Below are positions 55,072 through 64,000 of a stretch of 64,000 nt of DNA, one piece after another. Each line of letters begins with the position of its first letter. Positions within the stretch are counted from its first letter, which is position 1. The stretch lies in the NCBI GenBank assembly GCA_902806065.1, contig CADCVE010000001.1:248001-312000 (forward strand). Direction: 5' to 3'. The notes beneath the pieces were generated by a model. The model saw only the letters and a program-made list of their open reading frames with translations. It was not told the origin of the DNA and searched no databases. The position numbers and the translations under genes were made by a program. The stretch comes from an uncultured Rubrobacteraceae bacterium (lineage in GTDB: Bacteria; Actinomycetota; Rubrobacteria; Rubrobacterales; Rubrobacteraceae).

Positions 55072-55969
55072 ACATTTGGAATTCGTCGAATCGTCTGCGC
55101 TTGCCGTCGAGCTTTGCGGCATACCACTGGCCACACCGCTTATCCCTGCTGCGGGTACCCTCGCAAGAGAGGCGCTGGAGGACGTGAGAGGCGTCTATGG
55201 GGCGATGCTACCGAAGACCGTTACGCCCGCGCCGCGCTCCGGCAACCCGCCGCCGCGCGTCGCCGAAGCCGCCTCCGGGATGGTTAACTCCATCGGCCTG
55301 CAGAACCCTGGGTTGGAACGGTTCTTGGAGGATCTCGAACACTACGATATCGGAGCACCCCTCTTTGTCTCGGTCGCGGCGGATACCGTGGGAGAGTTCG
55401 CGGCCATGTGTGAAAGGCTAGTCGGGGAGGAGAGGGTCGCGGCGGTGGAGTTGAACCTTTCGTGCCCGAACGTGGAGCATGGCGGTCTGCAGTTCTGCGC
55501 GGGTCCGTCGGCCGTACGCGAGGTGGTCTCTGTCTGTCGCGGTGCGTTGGCTGGGAAGCCGATGTTCGTAAAGCTGACGAGCGAGAGGGTCGTGGCGAAT
55601 GCCGTGGCCGCCGAGGAGGCCGGGGCGCATGCGTTGACGCTGATAAATACCGTACCTGCGCTCGTCGTGGATGCGCGTGCGCGTGGGGTTTTCCTGCGCG
55701 GCGGGTTGTCGGGGCCGGCGATCAAGCCGGTGGCTTTGCGGGCGGTTTATGAGGTCTCGAAGGTAGTAGAAGTGCCCTTGATCGGGGTCGGCGGTGTGGC
55801 CGGCGGGACGGACGTGGCGGAGTTCATGCTTGCGGGAGCCACGGCGGTACAGGTGGGGTCCGGGAGTTTTGTCCGCGAGCCGCAGGTGGTGCTTGAAGAG
55901 TTCGCGGCTTATCTGCGGGAACAGGGAGTTTTCGCGCGGGACCTCACGGGGGCTCTCGCCGGGTATTAA
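55061..55969 (+). CDS. pyrD: dihydroorotate dehydrogenase, class 1B catalytic subunit
   Basis: A 302-residue FMN TIM barrel oxidising dihydroorotate to orotate. It shows AAGTLAREALE, NSIGLQNPGLERFLED, VELNLSCPNVEHGG with the class 1 catalytic Cys, FVKLT, and GVGGVAGGTDVAEFMLAGATAVQVGS. ATG 55061 is chosen (MASEHLEF); the earlier 55025 overlaps the small gene. PyrK beside it makes it class 1B, NAD+-linked. No pyrF follows. Confidence 0.95.
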   Translation: MASEHLEFVESSALAVELCGIPLATPLIPAAGTLAREALEDVRGVYGAMLPKTVTPAPRSGNPPPRVAEAASGMVNSIGLQNPGLERFLEDLEHYDIGAPLFVSVAADTVGEFAAMCERLVGEERVAAVELNLSCPNVEHGGLQFCAGPSAVREVVSVCRGALAGKPMFVKLTSERVVANAVAAEEAGAHALTLINTVPALVVDARARGVFLRGGLSGPAIKPVALRAVYEVSKVVEVPLIGVGGVAGGTDVAEFMLAGATAVQVGSGSFVREPQVVLEEFAAYLREQGVFARDLTGALAGY

Positions 55970-55983
55970 CAGATGCGGGGTGG

Positions 55984-55989
55984 TATACT
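55984..55989 (+). promoter_or_regulatory. -10 element of mihF, leaderless arrangement
   Basis: TATACT lies 8 bases before the GTG start of mihF, without a Shine-Dalgarno. Confidence 0.4.
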
Positions 55990-55997
55990 TCGGGGCC

Positions 55998-56324
55998 GTG
56001 CTTAGGCGTACGCCAGAGAGGACATTCGAGGAGCGGCGTAACGCTCTGGAGGAGGCAAACCGGGTTCGTTTTGCCCGGGCCGACGCCAAGCGCGACCTCA
56101 AGAGTGGTGCGCTCCACATCTACGACCTGCTTATGGACCCGTCCGAGGAGTTGAAAGGTGCGAAGGTTGAAGAGATGCTGCTCGCGGTACGGGGCATGGG
56201 GCGGGTGAAGGTAACGAGGATCATGCGCGAGGCGGGGGTAAGCCGGGCCAAGACGCTCGTTGGCCTCACGCACGGCCAGCGGGATCGTCTACTCAAGGCG
56301 TTGGGTTGCGGCGAGGACGGCTGA
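55998..56324 (+). CDS. mihF: actinobacterial integration host factor (mIHF)
   Basis: A 108-residue mIHF-type nucleoid protein, unrelated in fold to HU/IHF. Helical N-terminus RTFEERRNALEEANRVRFAR, then DLKSGALHIYDLLMDP and the DNA-binding MLLAVRGMGRVKVTRIMREAG. It bends and compacts DNA and supports phage integration in mycobacteria. GTG 55998 is a better start than 55794 in the track. Usual place before gmk; overlaps it by 19 bp. Confidence 0.92.
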   Translation: MLRRTPERTFEERRNALEEANRVRFARADAKRDLKSGALHIYDLLMDPSEELKGAKVEEMLLAVRGMGRVKVTRIMREAGVSRAKTLVGLTHGQRDRLLKALGCGEDG

Positions 56325-56893
56325 TCGTCGTCTCCGGTCCCTCCGGAGCCGGCAAGTCGACGCTGATTCGGGAAGCCCTCGAAGCCGTTCCCGAGCTAGC
56401 TTACTCTGTATCGGCGACCACTAGACGGCCTCGTGAGGGTGAGGTCGACGGCCGCGACTACGTCTTCCTCTCACGGGAGGAGTTCGAGAAGTGGATACAA
56501 GAAGGGCGCTTCCTCGAATGGGCCGAGTATTCCGGCAATCTCTACGGCACGCCGGAGCAACGCGTCGATGAGCTACTTCGGAGCGGGCAATCTGTAATCC
56601 TGGAGATAGAGTTGCAGGGCGCGAGGCTCGTGCGAAAGAATCGTCCCGACGCGGTGATGGTGTTCGTCCGGGCGCCCTCTCTGGAGGAGACGCGAAAGCG
56701 TTTGCGGGGTAGGGCCACCGAGGACGAAGAGACGCTGGAGGCGCGCATGTCGACGGCTGTACAGGAGGTCGCGGCGCGGGACGAGTTCGACCGGGAAGTG
56801 GTAAACGGAGACCGTGAGCAGGCCCGCGAAGATATGATGAGGACCATGCGGGACATAATAGAAGGAGGCGCGGAAGATGATAAACGAGCTTAA
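56306..56893 (+). CDS. gmk: guanylate kinase
   Basis: A 195-residue kinase converting GMP to GDP. P-loop VVSGPSGAGKSTLIRE, GMP-binding SATTRRPREGEVDGRDYVF and EYSGNLYGTP, lid region RLRGRATEDEETLEARM. TTG 56306 starts inside mihF; the end overlaps rpoZ by 17 bp. Confidence 0.96.
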   Translation: MRRGRLIVVSGPSGAGKSTLIREALEAVPELAYSVSATTRRPREGEVDGRDYVFLSREEFEKWIQEGRFLEWAEYSGNLYGTPEQRVDELLRSGQSVILEIELQGARLVRKNRPDAVMVFVRAPSLEETRKRLRGRATEDEETLEARMSTAVQEVAARDEFDREVVNGDREQAREDMMRTMRDIIEGGAEDDKRA

Positions 56894-57278
56894 GATAGAC
56901 GAGTTGTTGGGTAAGGTGGACTCCCGGTACGGGCTCGTCCTCGCGGGAGCGCGGCGGGCGCGTCAGATCAACGAGTACGCTGCTACCCTGGGGTTAAACG
57001 AGTCTCTGGGCATTCCGGGGCCGCAGGTCCACACGCGTTCCCAGCATCCCTTGAGCATCGCCTTCGAGGAGCTCCGGTCGAACAAGCTCGAAGTCAACTT
57101 CAAGGAATCTCCCGCAGAGGCCGACGAGAGAAGGCTCGCGAGTGGCGCGGATGCAGCCGCCGCGGGTGACGCCTTCCTGGACCCTCCGAGTGGCGCCGGC
57201 GTCCCCGAAGCTACGGGTACCGAGGCGGCGAGTACCGAAGTGGCGAGTGCCGGAGACACTGGAGAGGGCGCGGCCTAA
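56877..57278 (+). CDS. rpoZ: RNA polymerase omega subunit
   Basis: A 133-residue omega: helps fold and assemble beta'. The core (residues 1-80) has DELLGKVDSRYGLVLAGARRAR then QINEY and HPLSIAFEELRSNKL. The last ~50 residues are a low-complexity Ala/Glu/Thr-rich tail, longer than usual (family ~70-110). The ATG lies within gmk. Confidence 0.93.
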   Translation: MINELKIDELLGKVDSRYGLVLAGARRARQINEYAATLGLNESLGIPGPQVHTRSQHPLSIAFEELRSNKLEVNFKESPAEADERRLASGADAAAAGDAFLDPPSGAGVPEATGTEAASTEVASAGDTGEGAA

Positions 57279-57299
57279 CCCTCCGGGAGCGCTTGAATC

Positions 57300-58415
57300 T
57301 TGATCCTCCTGGTGATAGGACCCGGCCCGGGTGCGCTTCGGGCTCCGGATATCATCCGTGAGCTGGCCACCGCCGGGCACTGCGTCGAGGTCGTACTCCA
57401 ACCCAACACCGAATACTTCGTCGGTCCTGCGGCCTTTACGGCCCTGGCGCCGGTAGTAGAGGAGCCTACCGAGCTCCCCGAAGCCGTGATCTTCGCACCC
57501 GCCGGCGCCGGTGAACTGGCGCGTCTCGCTAGAGGCCTGAATGACGGAGTCGCTGAGTACTCGTACTCCTCAAGTGATCGGCCGGTTGTGGTCGCCCTTG
57601 AGTTAGACGAGGCAACCCGCGAGCACCCGGCCGTGCGTGAGAACGTCCGACTACTTTTGCGGGAGGACGGGCGGCGCATCTTAGAGGGTTCTGGGGATGG
57701 AACGGTGGCACCGCTGGCAGTGGCGAACGAGGCTCTCAACGCTTTGAGTGGGCCGATGTCCGGGTTGCGTGTGTTGGTGACGGCCGGGGGGACGAGGGAG
57801 CCGATAGATAAGGTTCGGTTCGTGGGCAACCGTTCGTCGGGGAAGATGGGGCGGGCCGTTGCACGCGAGGCGTTGAGGCGCGGGGCCGAGGTAACGGTCG
57901 TCGCGGCGAGTGTGGAGGAGAAAGAGCCGGGTACGCGTTGGCTTGATGTAGAGAGCTATGCGGAGCTCGAAGAGGCGACGGTGAGGTTCGCGGGGGAGGT
58001 GGATGCGCTGATTATGGCTGCTGCCGTTTCGGATTTCACGCCCGTGGAGGTCGTGGAGGGGAAGATCCGGCGCGGTGGGTCGAAGGAGCTGGAGCTGAAG
58101 CTCGTGGCGACCGGCGACATCCTCAAGGCCGTGCGGGAGTCTAACTCGGGGCTCTTTATGGTAGGATTCGCCGCTACGCACGGGGACCCTGTGGCCGACG
58201 CCCGCGAGAAGCTGGAGTCGAAGAACGTGGACCTGGTAGTCGGTAACGACGTTTCACTCTCGGGGTCTGGATTCAGCTCCGACGAGAACGAGGTTCACAT
58301 AGTGGGCCGCTCTGGAGAGCAGTTTGTCTCCCGGGCCCCGAAAACAGAGGTAGCCCGCGCTATACTAGACGCCTTGATAAGGGAGATAGGCGAAAAAGAG
58401 GCAAGAAAGGACTAG
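57300..58415 (+). CDS. coaBC: CoaBC-like protein with intact CoaB and degenerate CoaC half
   Basis: A 371-residue protein. Residues ~160-371 are a good phosphopantothenate-cysteine ligase (CoaB): [41 protein letters not shown]. The first ~155 residues align with CoaC, the FMN decarboxylase ([23 protein letters not shown]), but lack GGIAAYK, the catalytic His (HIEL), the PAMN Asn and the QACGxxGxGRM Cys loop. The half is about 25 residues short. Thus 4'-phosphopantothenoylcysteine is probably decarboxylated elsewhere. TTG 57300 is the start. Confidence 0.85.
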   Translation: MILLVIGPGPGALRAPDIIRELATAGHCVEVVLQPNTEYFVGPAAFTALAPVVEEPTELPEAVIFAPAGAGELARLARGLNDGVAEYSYSSSDRPVVVALELDEATREHPAVRENVRLLLREDGRRILEGSGDGTVAPLAVANEALNALSGPMSGLRVLVTAGGTREPIDKVRFVGNRSSGKMGRAVAREALRRGAEVTVVAASVEEKEPGTRWLDVESYAELEEATVRFAGEVDALIMAAAVSDFTPVEVVEGKIRRGGSKELELKLVATGDILKAVRESNSGLFMVGFAATHGDPVADAREKLESKNVDLVVGNDVSLSGSGFSSDENEVHIVGRSGEQFVSRAPKTEVARAILDALIREIGEKEARKD

Positions 58416-58416
58416 C

Positions 58417-59676
<1,260 letters not shown>

Positions 59677-59708
59677 AGCCTGTAAGAGTAGCGATTGGCG
59701 AACCACAC

Positions 59709-59751
59709 GGCGCCTCTGCGCGGGCCATTCAGGCCCCCGCACAGGGGCGCC
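59709..59751 (+). terminator. GC-rich hairpin between metK and priA
   Basis: GGCGCCTC pairs with GGGGCGCC, and inner arms GGGCC/GGCCC close on the loop ATTCA, with one mismatch and a 2-base bulge. It has no T-tract, so it may be an imperfect terminator, attenuator or mRNA stabiliser. Confidence 0.45.
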
Positions 59752-59769
59752 GCGCCACGTCAGAAAGTC

Positions 59770-61989
59770 TTGCCCGTCGCGCGGGTGAGCCTCCTTATAC
59801 CCTCGCACGCCCTTCCGCCTTTCAGTTACCGCATCCCAGAACACCTCGTAAGCGAGGTCCGGATCGGAATGGCGGTCGTCGCCCCACTATCAGGATACGG
59901 TCGGCTTGGCATAGTTGTCGGCTTTGAGGAGGATGGTGATCGGCCACTCAAGGAGATAAGAGCTCTGGCGGAGGGGCTATCACTCCCCGGGAACCTGGTA
60001 AAGCTGTGCGCCTGGACCGCCGGGGCATCTGCACTCCCGCTCAATGCCGTGCTCCGGATGGCGCTCCCTCCGGGACTCTCTACCTCTGCCCTTCAGGTGC
60101 ACGACCCCGCACCAGACTGGCCCTGGAGAGCAGGCAGTATCGTTAGCCGCACGCAACTGCGGCGTGTTCTGGGCGGCGAAGGACTGAAGGCTGCCGAAGA
60201 GGCTGGTAGGATCGTTTTCGCTCCGGCTCCTCCCGTGCGGCGAAATATCGAGTGGGCCGTGGCGGAAGACGAAGCTTACGAGGTCCCCAGCCGTGCCTCA
60301 CGGCAGCGAGCGCTGCTGGAGGCTCTCGTGGATCACGATAGCGGTCTTCCGGTCGTGGGTCTTTTGGAGGCGGCGAACGCCGGGAGGGACTCTTTGCGGC
60401 GGCTGGTTCGGAGGGGGGCTGTCAGGATAGAGAAGAGGCCCGAGCCACTATCAGTTTCGTACACGAGGGGTTCCGGATCTGGGCTGGCCGAGTACGAGGA
60501 AGGAGCGAAACGGGCGCTCGCACGGGGTGGAGCCTGGATCTGGCGTATGCCGAATGCAGAGGGCGTCGCTGCGGCGGCGGCTGTAGCAAGGTGTGCTGTC
60601 AGGCGCGGGGAGCAGACCCTGGTGCTGACACCAGAGATCGGGGCAGTCGAGCGCCTGGTGGAGGAGTTCGAGAGGCTACTGCCCGCGGGGCTCACGGTCG
60701 CGTCGTACCACAGCGAGCTTGGGCGGGACCGTGCCGCGGTTCATGAGGCGGCGCGCCTGGGAGAGGTAGACGTCTTGGTTGGGACGCGCGTGGCGGTGCT
60801 CGTGCCGCTGGCTCGTCCTGGGGCCATCTGCGTAATGGACGAGCCGAATGAGGCGCATCGGGCGAGTCCCGGCTATGAGGGCGTGCCGATACACGTCCGG
60901 GAGCCGGCGATTGCACGCAGCCGGATCGAGGGCGACGCTGCCGTGGTATTTTTCTCGCCGTTCCCTTCGTTGAGACTATACGCTCCGGAGAGCGGAGTGC
61001 TGCGCCTGCCTGCTATCGAGGCTGACTGGTGGCCGGCGGTCTCTGTGGTGGACATGAGGGGTACGGGGGCTGCGTTGAGCTCGACTCTCCTGGCAGCTTG
61101 CCGCCGGACGATACAGTTTGGGGGACGGCGGCGCCGCGTCGGCGTCGTGGTGAACCGTCTCGGTCACGCCGCGAGCCTCTCCTGCGCCCGGTGTGGGTTT
61201 GTGTGGAGGTGTCCAGCTTGCGCTTTTCCCCTGGCGCTTCGAGATACGGTGGGCAAGTCTCTGTCTTGTAATCGTTGCGGAACAGATGAAGGCTCCGCCA
61301 GGCAGTGCCCGAACTGCGGCTCGGGTCGTCTGGACAGAACAGGTCTCGCCGTGGATAAGGTGCGGGCAGGGCTGGCGGACGCCCTTGGTGTCGAGGTTGG
61401 AGTCTCGACGGCGGATAAGCGGGAGGGCGAGGACGGGTCGGTTGTAGTGGGGACGGCCCGGCGTATGCTGGAGGAGGAGTGGGACCTGGTGGTGGTCCCT
61501 GACGCGGACTCGTTACTCTTTGGCGCCGCGGGCACGGCCGAGAAGGGCTTTAGATTGCTGTACGCGGCGGCCCAGGCGAGCCGGGATCGGGTACTGATCC
61601 AGACGCGCCAGCCGGAGCATCACGTGCTGCAGGCCGCGCTGCGGGGTGACTACGAGGCGTTCGCGGCGTCGGAACTCCCGAAGCGCCGGAGTCTGGGCTA
61701 CCCGCCCCACGCCCACCTGGCGCAGATAACCCTGGAAGGTTCCAAAGAGACGGTGCGGCGTACGGTAGAATCAAGGCTGCGACCGATCCTCGGGGACGGG
61801 GTAGAGATGCTTGACCCGGTCCCGTTTCCCGGAGATGGAGTAGGGACTGCATGGCGGGTTCTGCTGAAGAGCCGTAAGCGCGGTGCCCTGGCGGAGGCCG
61901 CGGCGCTTGTCGCCCGGATTGCGGCTGAGACCCGCGGTGGTGGCAGCGGACTCAAGGCGCGTATAGATATGGACCCTGAGGAGGTATGA
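59770..61989 (+). CDS. priA: replication restart protein PriA, helicase-degenerate
   Basis: About 739 residues. The 3'BD N-terminus (VARVSLLIPSHALPPFSYRI), eight zinc-site Cys (CARCGF, CPACAF, CNRCGT, CPNCGS) and a C-terminal PriA domain are kept. The Walker A GxTGSGKT is missing (WIWRMPNAEGVA instead) and DEEH is DEPNEAHR, so it should not be an ATP-driven helicase. The same loss is seen in mycobacterial PriA. TTG 59770 is favoured over 59695, since a hairpin lies between. Probably a structural replication-restart factor. Overlaps def by ATGA. Confidence 0.9.
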   Translation: MPVARVSLLIPSHALPPFSYRIPEHLVSEVRIGMAVVAPLSGYGRLGIVVGFEEDGDRPLKEIRALAEGLSLPGNLVKLCAWTAGASALPLNAVLRMALPPGLSTSALQVHDPAPDWPWRAGSIVSRTQLRRVLGGEGLKAAEEAGRIVFAPAPPVRRNIEWAVAEDEAYEVPSRASRQRALLEALVDHDSGLPVVGLLEAANAGRDSLRRLVRRGAVRIEKRPEPLSVSYTRGSGSGLAEYEEGAKRALARGGAWIWRMPNAEGVAAAAAVARCAVRRGEQTLVLTPEIGAVERLVEEFERLLPAGLTVASYHSELGRDRAAVHEAARLGEVDVLVGTRVAVLVPLARPGAICVMDEPNEAHRASPGYEGVPIHVREPAIARSRIEGDAAVVFFSPFPSLRLYAPESGVLRLPAIEADWWPAVSVVDMRGTGAALSSTLLAACRRTIQFGGRRRRVGVVVNRLGHAASLSCARCGFVWRCPACAFPLALRDTVGKSLSCNRCGTDEGSARQCPNCGSGRLDRTGLAVDKVRAGLADALGVEVGVSTADKREGEDGSVVVGTARRMLEEEWDLVVVPDADSLLFGAAGTAEKGFRLLYAAAQASRDRVLIQTRQPEHHVLQAALRGDYEAFAASELPKRRSLGYPPHAHLAQITLEGSKETVRRTVESRLRPILGDGVEMLDPVPFPGDGVGTAWRVLLKSRKRGALAEAAALVARIAAETRGGGSGLKARIDMDPEEV

Positions 61990-62495
61990 GAATGGAGAAG
62001 GTAGCACACGAGGTCAGGACGTTCGGGGATCCGGTCTTGAAGTCGCGGGCGAGTAAGGTGAAGGACTTCGATGAGCCTCTCAAGCAACTGGCGGAGGACA
62101 TGATGAGGGTCATGCACGAGAGGGAGGGCGTGGGCCTCGCCGCTAACCAGATAGGCCGGCTCAAGCGTATCTTCGTCGCCGCCTATGAGGACGATGAGTA
62201 CGTGATAATCAATCCGGAGATCGAAGAGCGATCCGAGACCATCGAGAAGGACACGGAGGGCTGCCTCTCCATCCCGGAGACGCGGGTCGAAGTGGAGCGA
62301 CCGACCGCAGTGACCGTCACAGGTCAGGACCTTTCGGGCGCGCCTGTACGCGTCGAGGCCGAGGGCCTGCTAGCTCGCATCTTTCAGCACGAAATAGACC
62401 ACCTCGATGGCGTCCTGATCCTGGACCGCACTGACCGCGAGTCTCGCAAGAACGCAATGCGTGAGATCCGGGAACGTATGCTGGCCCGCCGATAA
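61986..62495 (+). CDS. def: peptide deformylase
   Basis: A 169-residue metalloenzyme removing formyl groups from new proteins. Motif 1 GVGLAANQIG, motif 2 EGCLSIP (metal Cys), motif 3 QHEIDHLDG. ATG 61986 overlaps the priA stop; a second ATG is at 61992. Next to fmt, the opposite reaction. Confidence 0.97.
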   Translation: MRMEKVAHEVRTFGDPVLKSRASKVKDFDEPLKQLAEDMMRVMHEREGVGLAANQIGRLKRIFVAAYEDDEYVIINPEIEERSETIEKDTEGCLSIPETRVEVERPTAVTVTGQDLSGAPVRVEAEGLLARIFQHEIDHLDGVLILDRTDRESRKNAMREIRERMLARR

Positions 62496-62508
62496 CCTCC
62501 GCTACTTT

Positions 62509-63429
62509 ATGAACCTGACCTTCGCCGGTACCCCGCCTTTCGCCGCCACTATCCTGCGCGGCCTCCTGGAATCGGACCACGAGGTCGGGCTCGTGATCTC
62601 TCAACCTGTCCGCAGACGCGGACGCGGACGTACGCTCTCCTCGACTCCCGTCGCTGAACTCGCACTCTCAGCGGGCATTCCCTTGCTCCAGCCAGCTCGC
62701 ATAGGCGAGGTGACCGAAAGGATCTCCCAACAAGACGCCCTCGTGGTCGCAGCCTACGGCCAGATACTCCGCCCCGATACCCTCTACGCCGCTCCCCTGG
62801 GGGCCTGGAACGTCCACGCTTCCCTGCTCCCCGCCTACCGCGGAGCGGCCCCAATAGAACGTGCAATTATGGCTGGCGAGACCGAGACCGGGGTCTCCAT
62901 CATGCGCATGGACGAAGGTCTCGATACCGGCCCCGTTGCCCTTCAACTCCGAACGCCGATCCCACCGGATATGTCCGGCGGTGAACTCACTCAGGCCCTC
63001 GCTAACCTTGGGGCTAAAGCTATAGTAGAAAGTATGTCTAGCCTGGAGCAAAATTCGCTAACCCTAAGCGAGCAGGACAGGCTTAAAGCTACATATGCTG
63101 CTAAACTAGAGGATGAGGATAAGGTGATCCGGTGGGGTGAAGGGGTACGGAAGACGCACGATCTGGTCCGCGCTCTCACACCACATATAGGTGCGCGGAC
63201 GTTCCACCCCGAGGTCTCCGGTCCCGTCAAAGTCCTCCGCTCGAAGATATTTAAGGAAGGCCCTCAGGACTCTGAGACTGGAACCATTATTCCTGCAAAA
63301 GAGGCCATTTTGGTGGTATGTGGTGATGGTATATTGGAGGTTGTGGAGATTCAATTGCCGGGTGGAAAGGCTCTTCCGGCCGCTGATTTTCTGCGAGGAA
63401 GGGCTCTCTCGGGCGCTTTCGAACTCTGA
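62509..63429 (+). CDS. fmt: methionyl-tRNA formyltransferase
   Basis: A 306-residue formyltransferase for initiator Met-tRNA. TFAGTPPFAATILRGLL begins the Rossmann domain, NVHASLLPAYRGAAPIERAI holds the catalytic residues, MDEGLDTGP follows; a C-terminal OB domain recognises tRNA. ATG 62509 is preferred to the track's 62461. A 150-bp gap follows. Confidence 0.96.
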   Translation: MNLTFAGTPPFAATILRGLLESDHEVGLVISQPVRRRGRGRTLSSTPVAELALSAGIPLLQPARIGEVTERISQQDALVVAAYGQILRPDTLYAAPLGAWNVHASLLPAYRGAAPIERAIMAGETETGVSIMRMDEGLDTGPVALQLRTPIPPDMSGGELTQALANLGAKAIVESMSSLEQNSLTLSEQDRLKATYAAKLEDEDKVIRWGEGVRKTHDLVRALTPHIGARTFHPEVSGPVKVLRSKIFKEGPQDSETGTIIPAKEAILVVCGDGILEVVEIQLPGGKALPAADFLRGRALSGAFEL

Positions 63430-63506
63430 GTAGACACCATATGTGGTGCTTGAGGTTTCGTGCTCCGCAGGATGTGGAGATGGGCGCGCGCTGTTAGCGC
63501 CAATGC

Positions 63507-63512
63507 TACAAT
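63507..63512 (+). promoter_or_regulatory. extended -10 upstream of the PglD-like gene
   Basis: TGCTACAAT is an extended -10. A 12-codon ORF (63520-63558) starts 7 bases later, followed by the main ATG at 63582. A short stem (CACCA/TGGTG, 63435-63448) follows fmt. Confidence 0.4.
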
Positions 63513-63581
63513 GCGTGCCATGGGTGCCGTGGCGAGTTCGGGAAGGATAGTGCGATAACAGAGCGGGAGACCACTACTGGC

Positions 63582-64000
63582 ATGTCTCAACCGCAAGTTC
63601 AGGTGCAAGAAGTAGACCTTGACGAAGGTATAAGGCTGGCCATTGTGGGGGCGGGTGGTTACGGGCGTCTCGCGCTGGATGTCTTGATCGCGAGCGGGTT
63701 CGAGAGCTGGGTTATTGGCTTTTACGACGACGCTCACGCCATACTTCCGGATAAGGTGCGCGGTTTTCCGGTCCTTGGGGATATTGGGATGTTGAAGAGC
63801 ATGCTCTCCGTCGAGGCCGTGCATATCGTGGTGGCCATTACGGACAACGTCGTGAGGTTGCGACTGGCGAACTCCATTCGGGCGCTCGGGGCGCAGTTCT
63901 TTACGGCTGGGCATCCGGCTGCGTATGTGTCGGCGGATGCGGTTGTTGGAGATGGGACGGTTTTGGCGGCGGGGGCGGTGGTGCATCCGGATGCAGCGGT
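63582..64000 (+). CDS. PglD-like sugar O-acyltransferase, 3' partial
   Basis: Runs off the right edge (no stop, so absent from the ORF track). The PglD-type N-terminal Rossmann domain starts AIVGAGGYGRLALDVLIASG, with FYDDAHAILPDKVRGFPVLG, then hexapeptide repeats begin (AVVGDGTVLAAGAVVHPDA), the left-handed beta-helix of acetyl-CoA transferases. PglD N-acetylates bacillosamine in Campylobacter; the substrate here is unknown, perhaps a surface glycan sugar. Confidence 0.85.
   Translation, partial: MSQPQVQVQEVDLDEGIRLAIVGAGGYGRLALDVLIASGFESWVIGFYDDAHAILPDKVRGFPVLGDIGMLKSMLSVEAVHIVVAITDNVVRLRLANSIRALGAQFFTAGHPAAYVSADAVVGDGTVLAAGAVVHPDAA

Overview
The window looks like chromosome of a deep-branching actinobacterium, most likely Rubrobacter or a close relative. 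The gene order comEC-holA-rpsT-lepA-hrcA-dnaJ, a division and cell wall (dcw) cluster that contains both ftsA and sepF, and an actinobacterial-type integration host factor (mihF) next to gmk all point that way. Genes are tightly packed, often overlapping by 1-20 bases, with frequent TTG and GTG starts. No organism name can be proven from the sequence alone.

Bases 1-5119 are a GC-rich accessory block. It holds a carboxymuconolactone decarboxylase (partial at the window edge), an ECF41-type sigma factor, an AraC regulator, a glyoxalase-fold protein, a UvrA2/DrrC-like ABC ATPase and a frameshifted glyoxalase remnant. The block ends inside comEC, of which only the last ~200 codons remain (5168-5779). 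A second, AT-richer insert (about 5781-7026) carries one gene that resembles DUF6414. It is bounded by two diverged 58-bp copies of the comEC 3' end, like the two ends of an integrated element.

From 7099 the window is conserved core genome. First come holA, a convergent methyltransferase, rpsT, lepA, hrcA, dnaJ, rsmE, a HIT protein, a 43-residue small ORF, yqeY, phoH, a membrane HD phosphohydrolase, ybeY, a DgkA-PAP2 fusion, cdd, era, deoC, recO, dgt, ppc (minus strand) and dnaG. Two tRNA genes and a C-rich spacer follow.

The dcw cluster (27.9-45.6 kb) runs mraZ, rsmH, ftsL, ftsI, murF, mraY, murD, ftsW, murG, murC, ftsQ, ftsA, ftsZ, yggS, sepF, proC, yggT, divIVA. It lacks murE, murB and ddl. 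mraZ has a three-repeat operator and an apparent CTG start. After a DUF167 gene and rluD comes a pyrimidine operon: pyrR, pyrB, pyrC, carA, carB, pyrK, a small membrane protein, pyrD. Its leader has a textbook PyrR-binding hairpin next to the pyrR Shine-Dalgarno sequence; pyrF and pyrE are not here.

The right end holds mihF, gmk, rpoZ, coaBC (with a CoaC half that has lost its catalytic residues), metK, a helicase-degenerate priA, def, fmt and the start of a PglD-like acyltransferase. Several genes (holA, lepA, hrcA, cdd, mihF) have a -10 hexamer only 6-8 bases before the start codon, which suggests leaderless mRNAs.
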